Assembly (NCBI RefSeq): GCF_001580615.1
Contig: NZ_LHZC01000047.1
Span: 61,533 to 125,532, forward strand
Length of the DNA stretch: 64,000 nt
Direction: 5' to 3'
DNA from: Acetobacter malorum
GTDB taxonomy: Bacteria > Pseudomonadota > Alphaproteobacteria > Acetobacterales > Acetobacteraceae
Part shown: one piece after another, positions 43,785 through 53,817 of the stretch
How the letters are laid out: every line of letters starts with the position of its first letter
Numbering within the stretch: position 1 is the stretch's first letter
Notes under the pieces: generated by a model
The model's input: the letters and a program-made list of their open reading frames with translations, nothing else
The model's database searches: none
Told to the model about the DNA's origin: nothing
Program-made: the position numbers and the translations under genes

Positions 43785-46139
43785 ATGCGCAGGATTGCCG
43801 CCTGCCTTGTACTGACGCAGGGTCTTGCTCCGCAGGCAGGGCTTCTTGCGCCCCGTGCCGTGTTTGCTGCGCCCGGCGGGGTGGATGGTCTGCATGCTGC
43901 TCCCGTTCAGCCGGTTTTGCATGACGGGCTGAACCCGCAAGAGGGCGATGCCTCTCATGCCAGTCTGTTTTTACCGTTTGATGCGCAAACTGGTGTTGCC
44001 GCGTTCTGGTCCGGTCCGGATTTTGTGGTGGTGGCAGACCGTCCCGTGCCGGCTTTGGCGCATGCTTCCGGCGGCAGTGGCCTCTTTTCCAGTCTGGATG
44101 TCACGGTGCTGGATACCGCCACCCTCATCCGTCTGCATTTGCCGTCCCATCCGCAGCTTTCTCTGTCCCACCAGTCTGATGGATGGGTGTTGCAGGGTGA
44201 CACGTCGGCCCGGTCCGGCTCCTCGTCCGGCATGACCTCCCACGTGGCGCAGGTGTTCAGGCCGGGCGCGGTGCTTTTTCCGCAGAAGCAGCCGGGGCGG
44301 ATTATTGCATTGCCTGATCCGGCATCCGGTGGCCGCCTGCTGATTGCGCCCTCTCGTGTTGCGAGTGGTGGCATAGCGCAAGGGCGGCAGGGCGTGGGCT
44401 ATGGCGTGCGGCCTTCGCTGGAAGGCGTGGTGATTGCAGCCGATTCCAGACAGATCACATTGCGCAGCACGGCGGAGGGAGCGGTGCTTGATGCTGTTGC
44501 GCTGCATCCGCTGCCCGTGGGGCAAGCGCCTGATACTGCACAAACAGATACTCACGGGCAGGATTGGGACTGGCTTGGCCTCTCTCATGCCGGAAACAGC
44601 TCTAAGCCCTCTACACGTCTGGCGGCGGCGCAGGCCGCGTTTGCCGCAGGCCAGCCCTGGCAGGCTTTGAAAAGTCTGGAAGAAGCGTCCCCGCAAGGTG
44701 AGGCTGCGGCGGATGAGAAGATACAAACAGCCCAAACATTTCTACAGGCGGCAGCCTCTCTGCTGACGGGCCGCATCTGGCAGGCGCAGGTTCTGAATGG
44801 CGCTCAGTTTGGCGATGCTCCGGCCACGCGCATCTGGCGTGGTCTGTATCTGATGCAAACAGGCCAGAACAGCCGGAACACCTCGATTCTGCTTTCAGCC
44901 GGATTTGCACAGTTACAGGCTTACCCGGCCCCGGTGCGTGCGCTGATTCTGCCGCAGGTCGCCACCTATGTCGTGCGGTTTGGGGATGTGGCCGCCGTCA
45001 ACCTACTGGGAACGCTGCCGGATGATACGGCCTATGATCTCGCAAGGGCGTTGCTAGAGGCACGGGCAGGCCAGACCGAAACCGCCCGTGTGGCGCTGGA
45101 AAATCTGACGGCGTCATCGTCCAGTCAGATCACCGCTTATGCCCGTGCAGCACTTGTGGCGGTGATGCTGGATAAGGACATGATTGGCCCGAGTATGGCA
45201 GCAGAAGCTTACGGCAAATTGCTGGATAATGACGGCCAGCCCGCAGCACTTCCTGCCGGACCCAAAGCCACCATCAGGTTGGGGCAGGCCCATGCTTTGA
45301 CACTGGCTGGCCAGCCACAGGCTGCATTGGCGGTGCTGGATAGCGTGCGGGCCGGGCCGGATGCCCCGCAGGATGTGCTGGCTGCAGCGTATCAGGCGAC
45401 CCTCAAGGCTCTGATTTTCCCTGAGGCGGCCTCAAAGGCGGTCACTCCCCAAGTCGCAAACTCCGCACCTTTGAGTGCCACTGCCCGTTTTGCGCTGGTG
45501 GCGTCTCATTTGCGGTTTGTGGAGGAGGGGGCCGGAAAGGCAAAGCTGCTGCTTGGATATGGCCGCCAGTTGCTGGAGGCCGGGCAGCCTGATGCCGCGG
45601 CCACGGCGTTTGCTCAGGCCGCTGCCATGCTGGCGGACCCGGTTGCGCGGGCCGAGGCGGAAGATCTGCTGGCGCAAGCCGGCTTGCAGGCCCACCGCCC
45701 AGCACTTGTGCAAAGGGCGCTTGAGCGTGCCACAGCCCCCGGCATGCCGGATGATCTGGCCACACAGCGCGCCTATGATGCTGCCCGTCTGGCGGCTGAG
45801 AGCGGAGACACCGCCAAAGCCCTGACACTGCTGGCGCAGGATGAAACGGATGCCGGGCTGGATCTGCGCGGAAAACTGTATGAGTCCGAAAAGCGCTGGC
45901 CGGAGGCGGTGCTGGTCATTGGCCGTCTGGCCACGCGCGGCTTGCCGGAAGAGGGCGTTCTGACGGAACCGCAACGCGCTCTGGCCCTGCGTCTGGCGAG
46001 CGATGCCGCTGCGGCGGGGGATTCGGAAACGCTGCTGCGCCTGAAGGGCTGGCTGGCAGGCCGGACCCTGGGCCGGGAGCGGGATGCTTTGCTTGCTATG
46101 CAGATACGGAGCATCAAGCCCCATAGCCCTGCGCATTGA
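43785..46139 (+). CDS. Secreted or periplasmic large helical-repeat protein, unknown function
   Basis: A protein of about 784 residues from the ATG at 43785, which gives a clean signal peptide (RRIAACLVLTQGLAPQAGLLA, cleavage near AVFA-A). An earlier in-frame ATG at 43731 would add 18 residues and spoil it. The first 250 mature residues look beta-rich (FWSGPDFVVVADRP, VTVLDTATLIRLHLP). From about residue 290 to the end the protein is Ala/Leu-rich and helical with TPR-like spacing. I do not recognise the family. Similar signal-peptide plus beta plus TPR architecture suggests an envelope scaffold. Neighbours do not help. Confidence 0.7.
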   Translation: MRRIAACLVLTQGLAPQAGLLAPRAVFAAPGGVDGLHAAPVQPVLHDGLNPQEGDASHASLFLPFDAQTGVAAFWSGPDFVVVADRPVPALAHASGGSGLFSSLDVTVLDTATLIRLHLPSHPQLSLSHQSDGWVLQGDTSARSGSSSGMTSHVAQVFRPGAVLFPQKQPGRIIALPDPASGGRLLIAPSRVASGGIAQGRQGVGYGVRPSLEGVVIAADSRQITLRSTAEGAVLDAVALHPLPVGQAPDTAQTDTHGQDWDWLGLSHAGNSSKPSTRLAAAQAAFAAGQPWQALKSLEEASPQGEAAADEKIQTAQTFLQAAASLLTGRIWQAQVLNGAQFGDAPATRIWRGLYLMQTGQNSRNTSILLSAGFAQLQAYPAPVRALILPQVATYVVRFGDVAAVNLLGTLPDDTAYDLARALLEARAGQTETARVALENLTASSSSQITAYARAALVAVMLDKDMIGPSMAAEAYGKLLDNDGQPAALPAGPKATIRLGQAHALTLAGQPQAALAVLDSVRAGPDAPQDVLAAAYQATLKALIFPEAASKAVTPQVANSAPLSATARFALVASHLRFVEEGAGKAKLLLGYGRQLLEAGQPDAAATAFAQAAAMLADPVARAEAEDLLAQAGLQAHRPALVQRALERATAPGMPDDLATQRAYDAARLAAESGDTAKALTLLAQDETDAGLDLRGKLYESEKRWPEAVLVIGRLATRGLPEEGVLTEPQRALALRLASDAAAAGDSETLLRLKGWLAGRTLGRERDALLAMQIRSIKPHSPAH

Positions 46140-46156
46140 GAAGGGCTCGGGCCGTT

Positions 46157-46185
46157 TTGTGACGGTTTTTAGAAAAAAATAGGAT
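46157..46185 (+). promoter_or_regulatory. Candidate speD promoter
   Basis: TTGTGA (46157-46162) and TAGGAT (46180-46185) are 17 bases apart, each matching four of six consensus positions. Transcription would start near 46192, giving a speD leader of about 105 bases. Confidence 0.45.
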
Positions 46186-46216
46186 GTGAACGAGATAAAG
46201 CTTGTCATGGGGGGCA

Positions 46217-46264
46217 CGAGTCCTTAGTTACTCGCGCTCTTGGCCCAAGGGGGCGATCCCGCCC
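46217..46264 (+). promoter_or_regulatory. Two hairpins in the speD leader
   Basis: CGAGT (46217-46221) pairs with ACTCG (46230-46234) around an eight-base loop, and GGGCG (46251-46255) pairs with CGCCC (46260-46264) around ATCC. Both lie between the candidate promoter and the speD ATG. They do not match any polyamine or SAM riboswitch that I can recognise. Confidence 0.45.
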
Positions 46265-46296
46265 AACAGGCTATCTACTGGTTTGGGGGTACGTCG

Positions 46297-46761
46297 ATGA
46301 ACGCACTTGCTCAACTGGGGATGGTCTCGGAACACCCGAGCAATAACCAGGCAATTTCTGTTCCGGTCTCGTCTGACGATGATCGCAAGGATTACTTCGT
46401 CGTAAAAGATGGCGAGAAGTTTGCAGGTACACACCTGCTGGTTGATTTGTGGGATGCCACAAATCTGGACGATCCTGAAAAGATCGACCGCACCCTGTGT
46501 GAAGCAGCTCTTGCTGCAGGTGCGACCATTCTGCACAGCCATTTTCACCACTTCACGCCTAATGGTGGCGTGTCTGGCGTGGTTGTGCTGGCCGAAAGCC
46601 ATATTTCCATCCACACATGGCCGGAGCGTGATTTCGCGGCCGTGGATATCTTCATGTGCGGGGCCTGTGACCCCAATCTGGCGATTCCCGTGATGCAGCG
46701 GCTGTTTCAGGCCAAGCGTCTGGAAGTGGATGAACAGCGTCGCGGACGCGTCGCCCTGTAA
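46297..46761 (+). CDS. speD: S-adenosylmethionine decarboxylase proenzyme
   Basis: A 154-residue pyruvoyl enzyme that provides decarboxylated S-adenosylmethionine for spermidine synthesis. It is the small prokaryotic type. Self-cleavage is expected between Glu100 and Ser101 in AESHISIHTWPE, and the conserved HSHFHHFTPNGGVSG region and Cys in FMCGACDP are present. The frame is open from an upstream TTG at 46240, but the ATG at 46297 with a G-rich ribosome site fits the family. speE follows 96 bases later. Confidence 0.94.
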   Translation: MNALAQLGMVSEHPSNNQAISVPVSSDDDRKDYFVVKDGEKFAGTHLLVDLWDATNLDDPEKIDRTLCEAALAAGATILHSHFHHFTPNGGVSGVVVLAESHISIHTWPERDFAAVDIFMCGACDPNLAIPVMQRLFQAKRLEVDEQRRGRVAL

Positions 46762-46857
46762 ACACGGCACAGCCCTGTCTGTGTGATGTGTTTTTCCGGC
46801 AGGGGCCAGAGCAGACGTTCTGGCCCCTGACCGCTGAATCAGGACTTTAAAAAAATT

Positions 46858-47730
46858 ATGGCCGATCAATGGATTGAAGAAACCCTGTATGACAACTGGG
46901 GCCAGCGCTTCCGTGTCAAACAGGAACTTGCCCGCACCACCAGCCCGTTTCAGGACATTGTGGTGTTTGAAAGCGAGTCGCACGGGCGCGTGCTGCTGCT
47001 GGATGGGGTCGTGCAGATTACTGAAGGCGATGAATTCGTTTATCAGGAAATGCTCACCCACGTGCCGCTGTTCACGCATGCAGCGCCGCGCAACGTGCTG
47101 ATTATTGGCGCGGGCGATGGTGGCGTGCTGCGCCGGGTGCTGGAGCATCCGGGTGTGGAAAAAGCCGTGATGGTGGAAATTGATGGCGCCGTCATCGAAC
47201 TTTCCAAAAAATACCTGCCCAACATTGCCGGTGATGCGTGGAATGACCCGCGTGCTGAGGTGATTGTGGGCGATGGAATCGACTACGTGACCCGTGCGGC
47301 GGATGCATCCTTCGATGCCATTATCGTCGATAGCACCGACCCGATTGGCGTGGGCGAAGTCCTGTTTACAGACTCGTTCTATGAACACTGCGCCCGTGTG
47401 CTGACGGCCGAAGGGCTGATCGTCAACCAGTGTGGCGTGCCCTTCATGCAGGCGGATGAACTGCATGAAACCAGCCTGCGTCGCGCGAAATTCTTCCCGC
47501 ATGTGTCGGCTTATGTGGCGGCTGTGCCGACTTACGTTGGCGGATTCATGACGCTGGGCATCGCCTCCAAGGGCAAAAGCCCCGCAGGGCAGGATGTGGC
47601 CGCTGTGCGCGTCCGTGCTGAAGCTGCCGGTATTTTGGGAAAAACCCAGTACTGGACGCCGGAAATCCACGTCGGTGCGTTCAATCTGCCGCCCTATATC
47701 GCAAAGCACCTGCCTGCGGATAAGGCGTAA
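46858..47730 (+). CDS. speE: Spermidine synthase
   Basis: A 290-residue aminopropyltransferase joining putrescine and decarboxylated SAM. It has a small N-terminal beta domain (WIEETLYDNWGQRFRVKQEL), the SAM-binding LIIGAGDGGVLRRVLEHP, the acidic VMVEIDGAVIELSKKYLP and the catalytic-loop IIVDSTDPIGVGEVLFT, ending with the gate residues YYVAAVPTYVGGFMTLG-like segment. Length and motifs match the family. It is downstream of speD, and the pair makes spermidine. Confidence 0.95.
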   Translation: MADQWIEETLYDNWGQRFRVKQELARTTSPFQDIVVFESESHGRVLLLDGVVQITEGDEFVYQEMLTHVPLFTHAAPRNVLIIGAGDGGVLRRVLEHPGVEKAVMVEIDGAVIELSKKYLPNIAGDAWNDPRAEVIVGDGIDYVTRAADASFDAIIVDSTDPIGVGEVLFTDSFYEHCARVLTAEGLIVNQCGVPFMQADELHETSLRRAKFFPHVSAYVAAVPTYVGGFMTLGIASKGKSPAGQDVAAVRVRAEAAGILGKTQYWTPEIHVGAFNLPPYIAKHLPADKA

Positions 47731-47792
47731 AACATTACCAGAGACTCACGGGAACCTTGATTGACTTGCTAACGCAATGATGTCACGGTTCT

Positions 47793-47946
47793 AACCGCGC
47801 AGAGGGAGAGACCGGTCCTGTACCGGCGCCGAAGGAGCAACCGCCCCGGAAACTCTCAGGCAAAAGGACCCTGCGCGGTTAACTTCTGGAGAGAGGCGCC
47901 TGTGCGTCCGCCGACGGGATAGCGATCTCAGGCAAAAAAACAGAAG
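47793..47946 (+). promoter_or_regulatory. Tandem glycine riboswitch upstream of gcvT
   Basis: Two aptamers are visible. The first is closed by the perfect stem AACCGCGCAG (47793-47802) / CTGCGCGGTT (47871-47880) and contains GGGAGAGACC, GGCGCCGAAGGAGCAA and CTCTCAGGCAAAAGGACC. The second is closed by CTTCTG (47883-47888) / CAGAAG (47941-47946) and contains GGAGAGAGGCGCC, GCCGACGGGAT and ATCTCAGGCAAA. Only two bases separate the aptamers. The known function is to turn on glycine cleavage genes when glycine is high, and it sits about 105 bases ahead of gcvT. Confidence 0.96.
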
Positions 47947-48051
47947 GGGCAGACGGATTATCCTGGTCCGGGGCCCTTATGTTGTCTTGCGTCGTTGGTC
48001 TTTTTGCAGCGTATGAAAACCGGCCCGGTCCTCTTACAGAAGGCTGCGGCC

Positions 48052-49185
48052 ATGAGCGCTGAGACTCTCCTTCACACTCCCCTCTTTACTCTGCATGAAG
48101 AAGCTGGCGGCAAGATGGTGCCGTTTGCTGGCTATGCCATGCCGCTGAATTATGCCGATGGCATTATGGCGGAGCACCGGCATGTGCGTGAGCATGCCGG
48201 CCTGTTTGATGTCTCCCACATGGGGCAGGTCCGTTTGCGCGGCCGCTCTGGTGATGGAGAGGCCGCAGCCCACGCGCTGGAGCGCCTCGTGCCCGCCGAT
48301 ATTGTCGCTCTTAAAACCGGGCGGCAGCGTTATACACAGTTCACCAATGAAAAAGGCGGCATTCTGGATGACCTGATGGTCGCCCGCATGGGGGATTCCC
48401 TGCTGCTGGTCATCAACGCCGCCTGTAAGGATGCTGATATCGCGCATCTGCAGGATGAGCTGGCTGATTGTCTGGTGGAAGTGCTGGAAGACCGCGCGCT
48501 CCTCGCCCTGCAGGGGCCGGAAGCCGAAGACGCACTGGCCGCACTGGCCCCCGCCGTGCGGGACATGAAGTTTATGGATGTGCGCGACGTGGATGTGGAC
48601 GGCGCGCTCTGCACCATCTCCCGCTCCGGGTATACGGGTGAAGACGGGTTTGAAATCTCGCTCCCCGCTATGGATGCCTCCCGCGTGGCCCGCAAACTGC
48701 TGGAACAGCCTGCTGTGAAACTGATCGGCCTTGGCGCGCGTGACAGCCTGCGTCTGGAAGCCGGGATGTGCCTGTATGGCTCCGATATTGATGAAACGAC
48801 GACCCCGGTTGAAGCGGCCCTTGAATGGTCCATTCAGAAAAGCCGCCGCCGTGGTGGCGCGCGGGAAGGGGGCTTCCCCGGTGCTGATGTAATTCTGGCG
48901 CAGCTGGAAGAGGGCGTCTCCCGCCGCCGTGTTGGCGTGTTGCCGGAAGGCCGCGCCCCCGTGCGTGGCGGTGCGCCGCTGTATGCCGACGTTGAATTTG
49001 CAACGCCGCTTGGCAAAGTCACGTCCGGCGCCTTTGGCCCCACGGTGGAAGCCCCTGTTGCCATGGCCTATGTTGCCACGGAGTACGCAGCCCCGCAGAC
49101 GCCGATTGTCGCGGAACTGCGTGGCCGTGCCGTGCCGGCTACCGTTCACGTCCTGCCGTTTGTTCCCGCCCGTTTCAAACGGTAA
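48052..49185 (+). CDS. gcvT: Glycine cleavage system T protein (aminomethyltransferase)
   Basis: A 377-residue enzyme that takes the aminomethyl group from the lipoylated H protein and gives methylene-tetrahydrofolate and ammonia. Segments include MVPFAGYAMPLNY, HAGLFDVSHMGQVRLRG, the folate-site RSGYTGEDGFEI and LEAGMCLYGSDIDE. I use the ATG at 48052, preceded by AGAAGG; 48013 and 47995 are in-frame alternatives that would extend into the riboswitch expression region. gcvH and gcvP follow. Confidence 0.95.
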   Translation: MSAETLLHTPLFTLHEEAGGKMVPFAGYAMPLNYADGIMAEHRHVREHAGLFDVSHMGQVRLRGRSGDGEAAAHALERLVPADIVALKTGRQRYTQFTNEKGGILDDLMVARMGDSLLLVINAACKDADIAHLQDELADCLVEVLEDRALLALQGPEAEDALAALAPAVRDMKFMDVRDVDVDGALCTISRSGYTGEDGFEISLPAMDASRVARKLLEQPAVKLIGLGARDSLRLEAGMCLYGSDIDETTTPVEAALEWSIQKSRRRGGAREGGFPGADVILAQLEEGVSRRRVGVLPEGRAPVRGGAPLYADVEFATPLGKVTSGAFGPTVEAPVAMAYVATEYAAPQTPIVAELRGRAVPATVHVLPFVPARFKR

Positions 49186-49242
49186 GGCCAACGTTTTTCC
49201 CTAAGTTTTTTAATTTATCCGTTTTTATGGAGTGCTGACCCA

Positions 49243-49608
49243 ATGACCCTGTATTTCACCAAAGAACATGAATGGCTCCGCGTAGAGGGTGAGACCGCCA
49301 TTGTTGGCATCACCAAACATGCCGCCGAAGAGCTGGGTGAACTGGTGTTTGTTGAAGCTCGTGACGCCGGCACCGTGGTGCAGGCTGGTGAGTCCATCGC
49401 TGTGGTGGAATCCGTTAAGGCCGCGTCTGACATTTACGCGCCGGTGGACGGGGAAGTGCTGGATAACAACCCGCAGCTTTCTGATGACCCGGCACGCGTC
49501 AGCTCCGACCCGGAAGGGGAAGGCTGGATTGTCAAATTCCGTCTGTCCAACCCGGACCAGCTGGAGTCCCTGATGGATGCAGACGCCTACGCCGCCTTTA
49601 TCGCCTGA
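49243..49608 (+). CDS. gcvH: Glycine cleavage system H protein
   Basis: A 121-residue lipoyl carrier. The lipoylated Lys lies in VVESVKAASDIYAP (about residue 63), flanked by the usual GELVFVEARDAGTVVQAG and PVDGEVLDNNPQL segments. Length is standard. It shuttles the methylamine group among GcvP, GcvT and the dihydrolipoyl dehydrogenase, which is not in this window. Confidence 0.97.
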   Translation: MTLYFTKEHEWLRVEGETAIVGITKHAAEELGELVFVEARDAGTVVQAGESIAVVESVKAASDIYAPVDGEVLDNNPQLSDDPARVSSDPEGEGWIVKFRLSNPDQLESLMDADAYAAFIA

Positions 49609-49665
49609 TAAGGCGGCCTCGGGAAACGTCATTACTACTGCTTAGCTTTTTCAGGATACCCCCGC

Positions 49666-52584
49666 ATGTTTTCCATTGCTTCCGGTCCGGGCCGCGCGAC
49701 TGGTCCTTCTGTTGACACTCTGCCGGCCTTCGCGGGCCTTCAGCCGGAGGCAGGGTCCTTCGTTGGCCGCCATATTGGCCCCACAGAGGCTGATCTGGCT
49801 GTCATGCTCAAAACCGTGGGGGCAGCCTCTCTGGAGGCTCTGACGGAGGAAACCATTCCCTCCGCCATCCGCGCCACAAAGCCCATGGGCATTGGCGCGG
49901 GCTGGAGCGAAAGCGCTGTTCTGGCCCGCCTGCGGGAACTGGCCGGGCAGAATCAGGTCATGACGTCTCTCATCGGGCAGGGCTATTACGGCACCATCCT
50001 GCCCGCCGTTATCCAGCGGAATATTCTGGAAAACCCGGCATGGTATACGGCATATACGCCGTATCAGCCGGAAATCAGTCAGGGCCGTCTGGAAGCACTG
50101 CTGAACTTCCAGACTATGATTACGGAACTGACGGGTCTGGATATTGCCAACGCCTCACTGCTGGATGAAGCCACGGCAGCGGCGGAAGCCATGGCGCTGG
50201 CGCGGCGTGTTGCAAAATCCAAAGCCACAGCCTTTTTTGTAGATGCAGATTGCCACCCGCAGACCATTGCTGTTCTGAAAACCCGTGCCCTGCCCATGGG
50301 CATTACGCTGGTTTACGGCAACCCGCTCACGGATCTGGTGCCCGCGGAGGTGTTCGGTGCGCTGTTCCAGTATCCCGGCACGTCCGGCACGGTGGCGGAC
50401 CCGCGCAGTGTGATTGAAGCGCTGCATGCGGCCTCCGGCATTGCCGTGATGGCGGCTGACCCGCTGGCGCTGACCCTGCTGACCTCTCCGGGGGAACTAG
50501 GGGCGGATATCGCCATTGGTTCAACCCAGCGTTTCGGCATTCCCATGGGCTTTGGTGGCCCGCACGCGGCTTACATGGCGGTGCGCGATGCGTGGAAGCG
50601 CAGCATGCCGGGTCGTCTGGTGGGTGTGTCCGTCGATAGCGCGGGCCGTCCGGCCTATCGTCTGGCGCTCCAGACGCGTGAGCAGCATATCCGGCGTGAA
50701 AAAGCGACCTCCAATATCTGCACCGCACAGGTTCTGCTGGCCGTTATTGCCGGGATGTATGCGGTCTATCACGGGCCGGAAGGTCTGCGCGCCATTGCCC
50801 GCCGCATTAACGGCCTGACCGCCACGCTGGCTGCTGGCCTGCGGGCGCTGGGTGTGACTGTGGAAACCGACGCCTTCTTTGATACCATCACGGTGCAGGC
50901 CGGTGCAGGCGTGCAGGACATTCTGGCCCGTGCCCGCTCTGCTGGCATCAACCTGCGGGATGCAGGCCATGGCCGGATTGGCATCAGTCTGGATGAAACC
51001 AGCTCTGCGCAGACAGTCGCCTCTGTCTGGTCCGCCTTCTGTGCGGAACAGGGCCGGGTTGACCAGATGATGGCGGCACTGGCTCCGGCTGGCAGCGTGA
51101 TCCCGGAAGCGCTGGTTCGCAAAAGCGCGTTCCTAACGCAGCCGATTTTCAGTGCATGCAGTTCCGAGACGGATATGCTGCGCTATCTGCGCCGCCTGTC
51201 TGATAAGGATCTGGCGCTGGACCGCACCATGATCCCACTCGGCTCCTGCACCATGAAGCTGAACGCCACGGTGGAGATGCTCCCCATCACATGGCCGGGC
51301 TTCTGTGACATTCATCCGTTTGCACCCAAAGACCAGACGGAGGGGTATCAAACCCTGTTTGATGATCTGGAAAAATGGCTGTGCGCCATTAGCGGGTATG
51401 ATGCTGTGTCTTTCCAGCCGAATTCCGGCGCGCAGGGTGAATATGCCGGTCTGCTGGCCATCAGCGCTTATCACCGCGCTCAGGGGGATGCGCATCGCAC
51501 GGTCTGCCTGATTCCGGCATCTGCTCACGGCACCAACCCGGCGTCCGCCCAGATGGCGGGCATGAAGGTGGTTGTGGTGAAGTGTGATGCTGGCGGCAAT
51601 ATCGACCTTGAAGATATGCAGGCCAAGGTGAAAGCGCACGCAGCAGATCTGGCTGCGGTGATGATCACCTATCCTTCCACACACGGCGTGTTTGAAGAAA
51701 GCATGCGCGAAATCTGTGATCTGGTGCATGAAGCCGGTGGTCAGGTTTACGTGGATGGCGCAAACATGAACGCGCAGGTCGGTCTGGCGCGCCCGGCGGA
51801 TTACGGCGGCGATGTCAGCCACTTTAACCTGCACAAAACCTTCTGCATTCCGCATGGCGGCGGTGGCCCCGGTATGGGGCCGATTGGTGTGCGCGCGCAC
51901 CTGACACCGTTCCTGCCCGGCAACCCGGCGGACGCGAATACCGAACTGGCCGTGAGTGCGGCGCCGTTTGGGTCCGCGTCTATCCTGCCGATCTCATGGG
52001 CCTATATCCGCCTGATGGGAGATGAAGGGCTCCAGCGCGCCACGCAATTTGCTATCCTGAACGCCAACTACATCGTCAGCCGTCTGGTTGATGCCTATCC
52101 GGTGCTGTATCGCGGGGCCAAGGGCCGGGTTGCACATGAGTGCATTCTGGACCTGCGCCCTCTGAAAGATATAGCTGGCGTCACGGTGGATGACATGGCT
52201 AAGCGTCTGGTGGATTATGGCTTCCACGCCCCGACGGTCAGCTTCCCGGTGGCAGGCACGTTCATGATCGAGCCGACGGAATCTGAAAGCAAAGCGGAAC
52301 TGGACCGCTTCTGTGATGCCATGCTGGCGATCCGTGAGGAAGTCCGGGCGATTGAAGCCGGTAAGATTACGGCGGAAGAGTCTGCTCTGCGTCACGCCCC
52401 TCACACGGCCAGCGTTGTAACGGCAGAACCCTGGGCGCATGCCTATGCCCGTCAGGACGCCTGCTTCCCGCCGGGTGTGAAGGCCGCCACCAAATATTGG
52501 CCGCCCGTGGGCCGTATTGATAACGTCCACGGGGACAAAAATCTGATCTGCTCCTGCCCCGATATTGCAGAGTGGATGGAATAA
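49666..52584 (+). CDS. gcvP: Glycine dehydrogenase (decarboxylating), fused P protein
   Basis: A 972-residue pyridoxal-phosphate enzyme that decarboxylates glycine. Both halves (P1 and P2 of two-subunit systems) are in one chain: P1 features such as [17 protein letters not shown] and [20 protein letters not shown], and P2 features such as [13 protein letters not shown] and the cofactor Lys in [19 protein letters not shown]. Length fits single-chain bacterial and mitochondrial enzymes. It ends the gcvTHP unit, followed by a terminator. Confidence 0.97.
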   Translation: MFSIASGPGRATGPSVDTLPAFAGLQPEAGSFVGRHIGPTEADLAVMLKTVGAASLEALTEETIPSAIRATKPMGIGAGWSESAVLARLRELAGQNQVMTSLIGQGYYGTILPAVIQRNILENPAWYTAYTPYQPEISQGRLEALLNFQTMITELTGLDIANASLLDEATAAAEAMALARRVAKSKATAFFVDADCHPQTIAVLKTRALPMGITLVYGNPLTDLVPAEVFGALFQYPGTSGTVADPRSVIEALHAASGIAVMAADPLALTLLTSPGELGADIAIGSTQRFGIPMGFGGPHAAYMAVRDAWKRSMPGRLVGVSVDSAGRPAYRLALQTREQHIRREKATSNICTAQVLLAVIAGMYAVYHGPEGLRAIARRINGLTATLAAGLRALGVTVETDAFFDTITVQAGAGVQDILARARSAGINLRDAGHGRIGISLDETSSAQTVASVWSAFCAEQGRVDQMMAALAPAGSVIPEALVRKSAFLTQPIFSACSSETDMLRYLRRLSDKDLALDRTMIPLGSCTMKLNATVEMLPITWPGFCDIHPFAPKDQTEGYQTLFDDLEKWLCAISGYDAVSFQPNSGAQGEYAGLLAISAYHRAQGDAHRTVCLIPASAHGTNPASAQMAGMKVVVVKCDAGGNIDLEDMQAKVKAHAADLAAVMITYPSTHGVFEESMREICDLVHEAGGQVYVDGANMNAQVGLARPADYGGDVSHFNLHKTFCIPHGGGGPGMGPIGVRAHLTPFLPGNPADANTELAVSAAPFGSASILPISWAYIRLMGDEGLQRATQFAILNANYIVSRLVDAYPVLYRGAKGRVAHECILDLRPLKDIAGVTVDDMAKRLVDYGFHAPTVSFPVAGTFMIEPTESESKAELDRFCDAMLAIREEVRAIEAGKITAEESALRHAPHTASVVTAEPWAHAYARQDACFPPGVKAATKYWPPVGRIDNVHGDKNLICSCPDIAEWME

Positions 52585-52608
52585 ACCCTGCTCCACAAAA
52601 CAGTTCTG

Positions 52609-52641
52609 AAAAAGGCGGCGCCTAGGGGTGCCGCCTTTTTT
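52609..52641. terminator. Bidirectional intrinsic terminator after gcvP
   Basis: GGCGGCGCC (52614-52622) pairs with GGTGCCGCC (52627-52635) with one wobble around TAGG, with A5 before and T6 after. It also serves the convergent esterase gene. Confidence 0.92.
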
Positions 52642-52666
52642 ATGTTTGGGTATTGGGGCCAGAGTG

Positions 52667-53620
52667 TCAGGTTTTCGCCAGAAGCCGTCGCACACCGTCT
52701 GTCACATCCCGCTTCGCTCTGTCCGTCAGCGGGGAAGCAAGCATGTCGAAACCATGCACTGCGCGGGCATAGACGATGAGGTCCGTTGGCACCGCTGCTT
52801 GCCACAAGCGATGTGCAAACGTGACATCCTCATCCCGGAAAAGATCAAGCGACCCTGTTGTGATGATAGTGGGCGGCAGGCCGGAAAGATCCTGCATGAA
52901 GGCGGGGGATAAATAGCCAAACATGGGGTCATTATCAGCAAGGTTTCCGCGCACAGCAGCCCATGCGTGCCGGTTTTGCGCACGGGTCCAGACAAACTCT
53001 CCGGTTGTCGGATCATCAGAGGGGGCGTCTGGTCCGCCAGTGCGCAGGTCCAGCATGGGGTAAATCAAAAACTGACCACAGAGCGGGATTTCCCCCCGAT
53101 CCCGCGCGAGCAGAGCCGTTGCAGCAGCAAGGCAGCCGCCGCCACTATCACCCATGACCATAATGCGGGAGGCGTCCACGCCCAGTGTGCTGGCCTGATG
53201 ATGCAGCCAGACGAGCGCTGCATAGACGTCTTCCAACCCGCCGGGGAAGGGAACTTCCGGGGCAAGCCGATAGTCTACAGAAACAATCAGCGCTCCGGTT
53301 TCCTGCGCCAGCTGGCTGAGTGTTCCGGCCTGCATCTCTGGCGTGCCCGCAATCATCCCGCCACCATGAATATAGAGAATGGCTGGAACTGGCAGCTCAG
53401 TTTCCGAAGGGCGGAACAGAAGAACACGCACATCAGGAGCGTCTTTCGGCCCTGCTATATGGCGTTCCTCATAAGACACCGCATCAGAGTTCAGGAGGCT
53501 GGTCGTGCCTTCCGCCAGCATGCGGCGAAAGTCCATCAGGTCATCATGGTCCGGATCGAAAGCCGGGAAGGACCCCACTCTGTCACGTTGCGCGGCGTCA
53601 ACCAGATGAAGGGTTGTCAT
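52667..53620 (-). CDS. Alpha/beta hydrolase, hormone-sensitive-lipase type esterase
   Basis: A 317-residue soluble esterase. The oxyanion motif is HGGGMIAG (residues 85-92) and the nucleophile elbow GDSGGG places Ser159. The acid is probably in GSLDLFRDED and the catalytic His in AVHGFDML near the end. This is the bacterial HSL family (type IV esterases). I chose the ATG at 53620, which has AGAGAGG six bases upstream; the frame also starts seven codons earlier. It likely cleaves short-chain esters; the natural substrate is unknown. Confidence 0.88.
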   Translation of the reverse strand: MTTLHLVDAAQRDRVGSFPAFDPDHDDLMDFRRMLAEGTTSLLNSDAVSYEERHIAGPKDAPDVRVLLFRPSETELPVPAILYIHGGGMIAGTPEMQAGTLSQLAQETGALIVSVDYRLAPEVPFPGGLEDVYAALVWLHHQASTLGVDASRIMVMGDSGGGCLAAATALLARDRGEIPLCGQFLIYPMLDLRTGGPDAPSDDPTTGEFVWTRAQNRHAWAAVRGNLADNDPMFGYLSPAFMQDLSGLPPTIITTGSLDLFRDEDVTFAHRLWQAAVPTDLIVYARAVHGFDMLASPLTDRAKRDVTDGVRRLLAKT

Positions 53621-53817
53621 GCGGACCTCTCTTTGTGTCATTTAATTATTATTTCTATAAATTTCTGAAGGAATACATTCAAGAAACCAAGAAATCCCTC
53701 CCATTGTAAGCGCTAAAACGGAGGACTAAGTGTCACAAATCTGTGTCTCGGGGCGGATGCATGATCTGCTATTCTGACAAAATCAGAAAAATGATTGGCT
53801 TCATAAGGTAACGTGCA

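Noticed and set aside
48034..49191. Minus-strand 385-codon frame opposite gcvT
   Set aside because: Antisense shadow; gcvT is certain.
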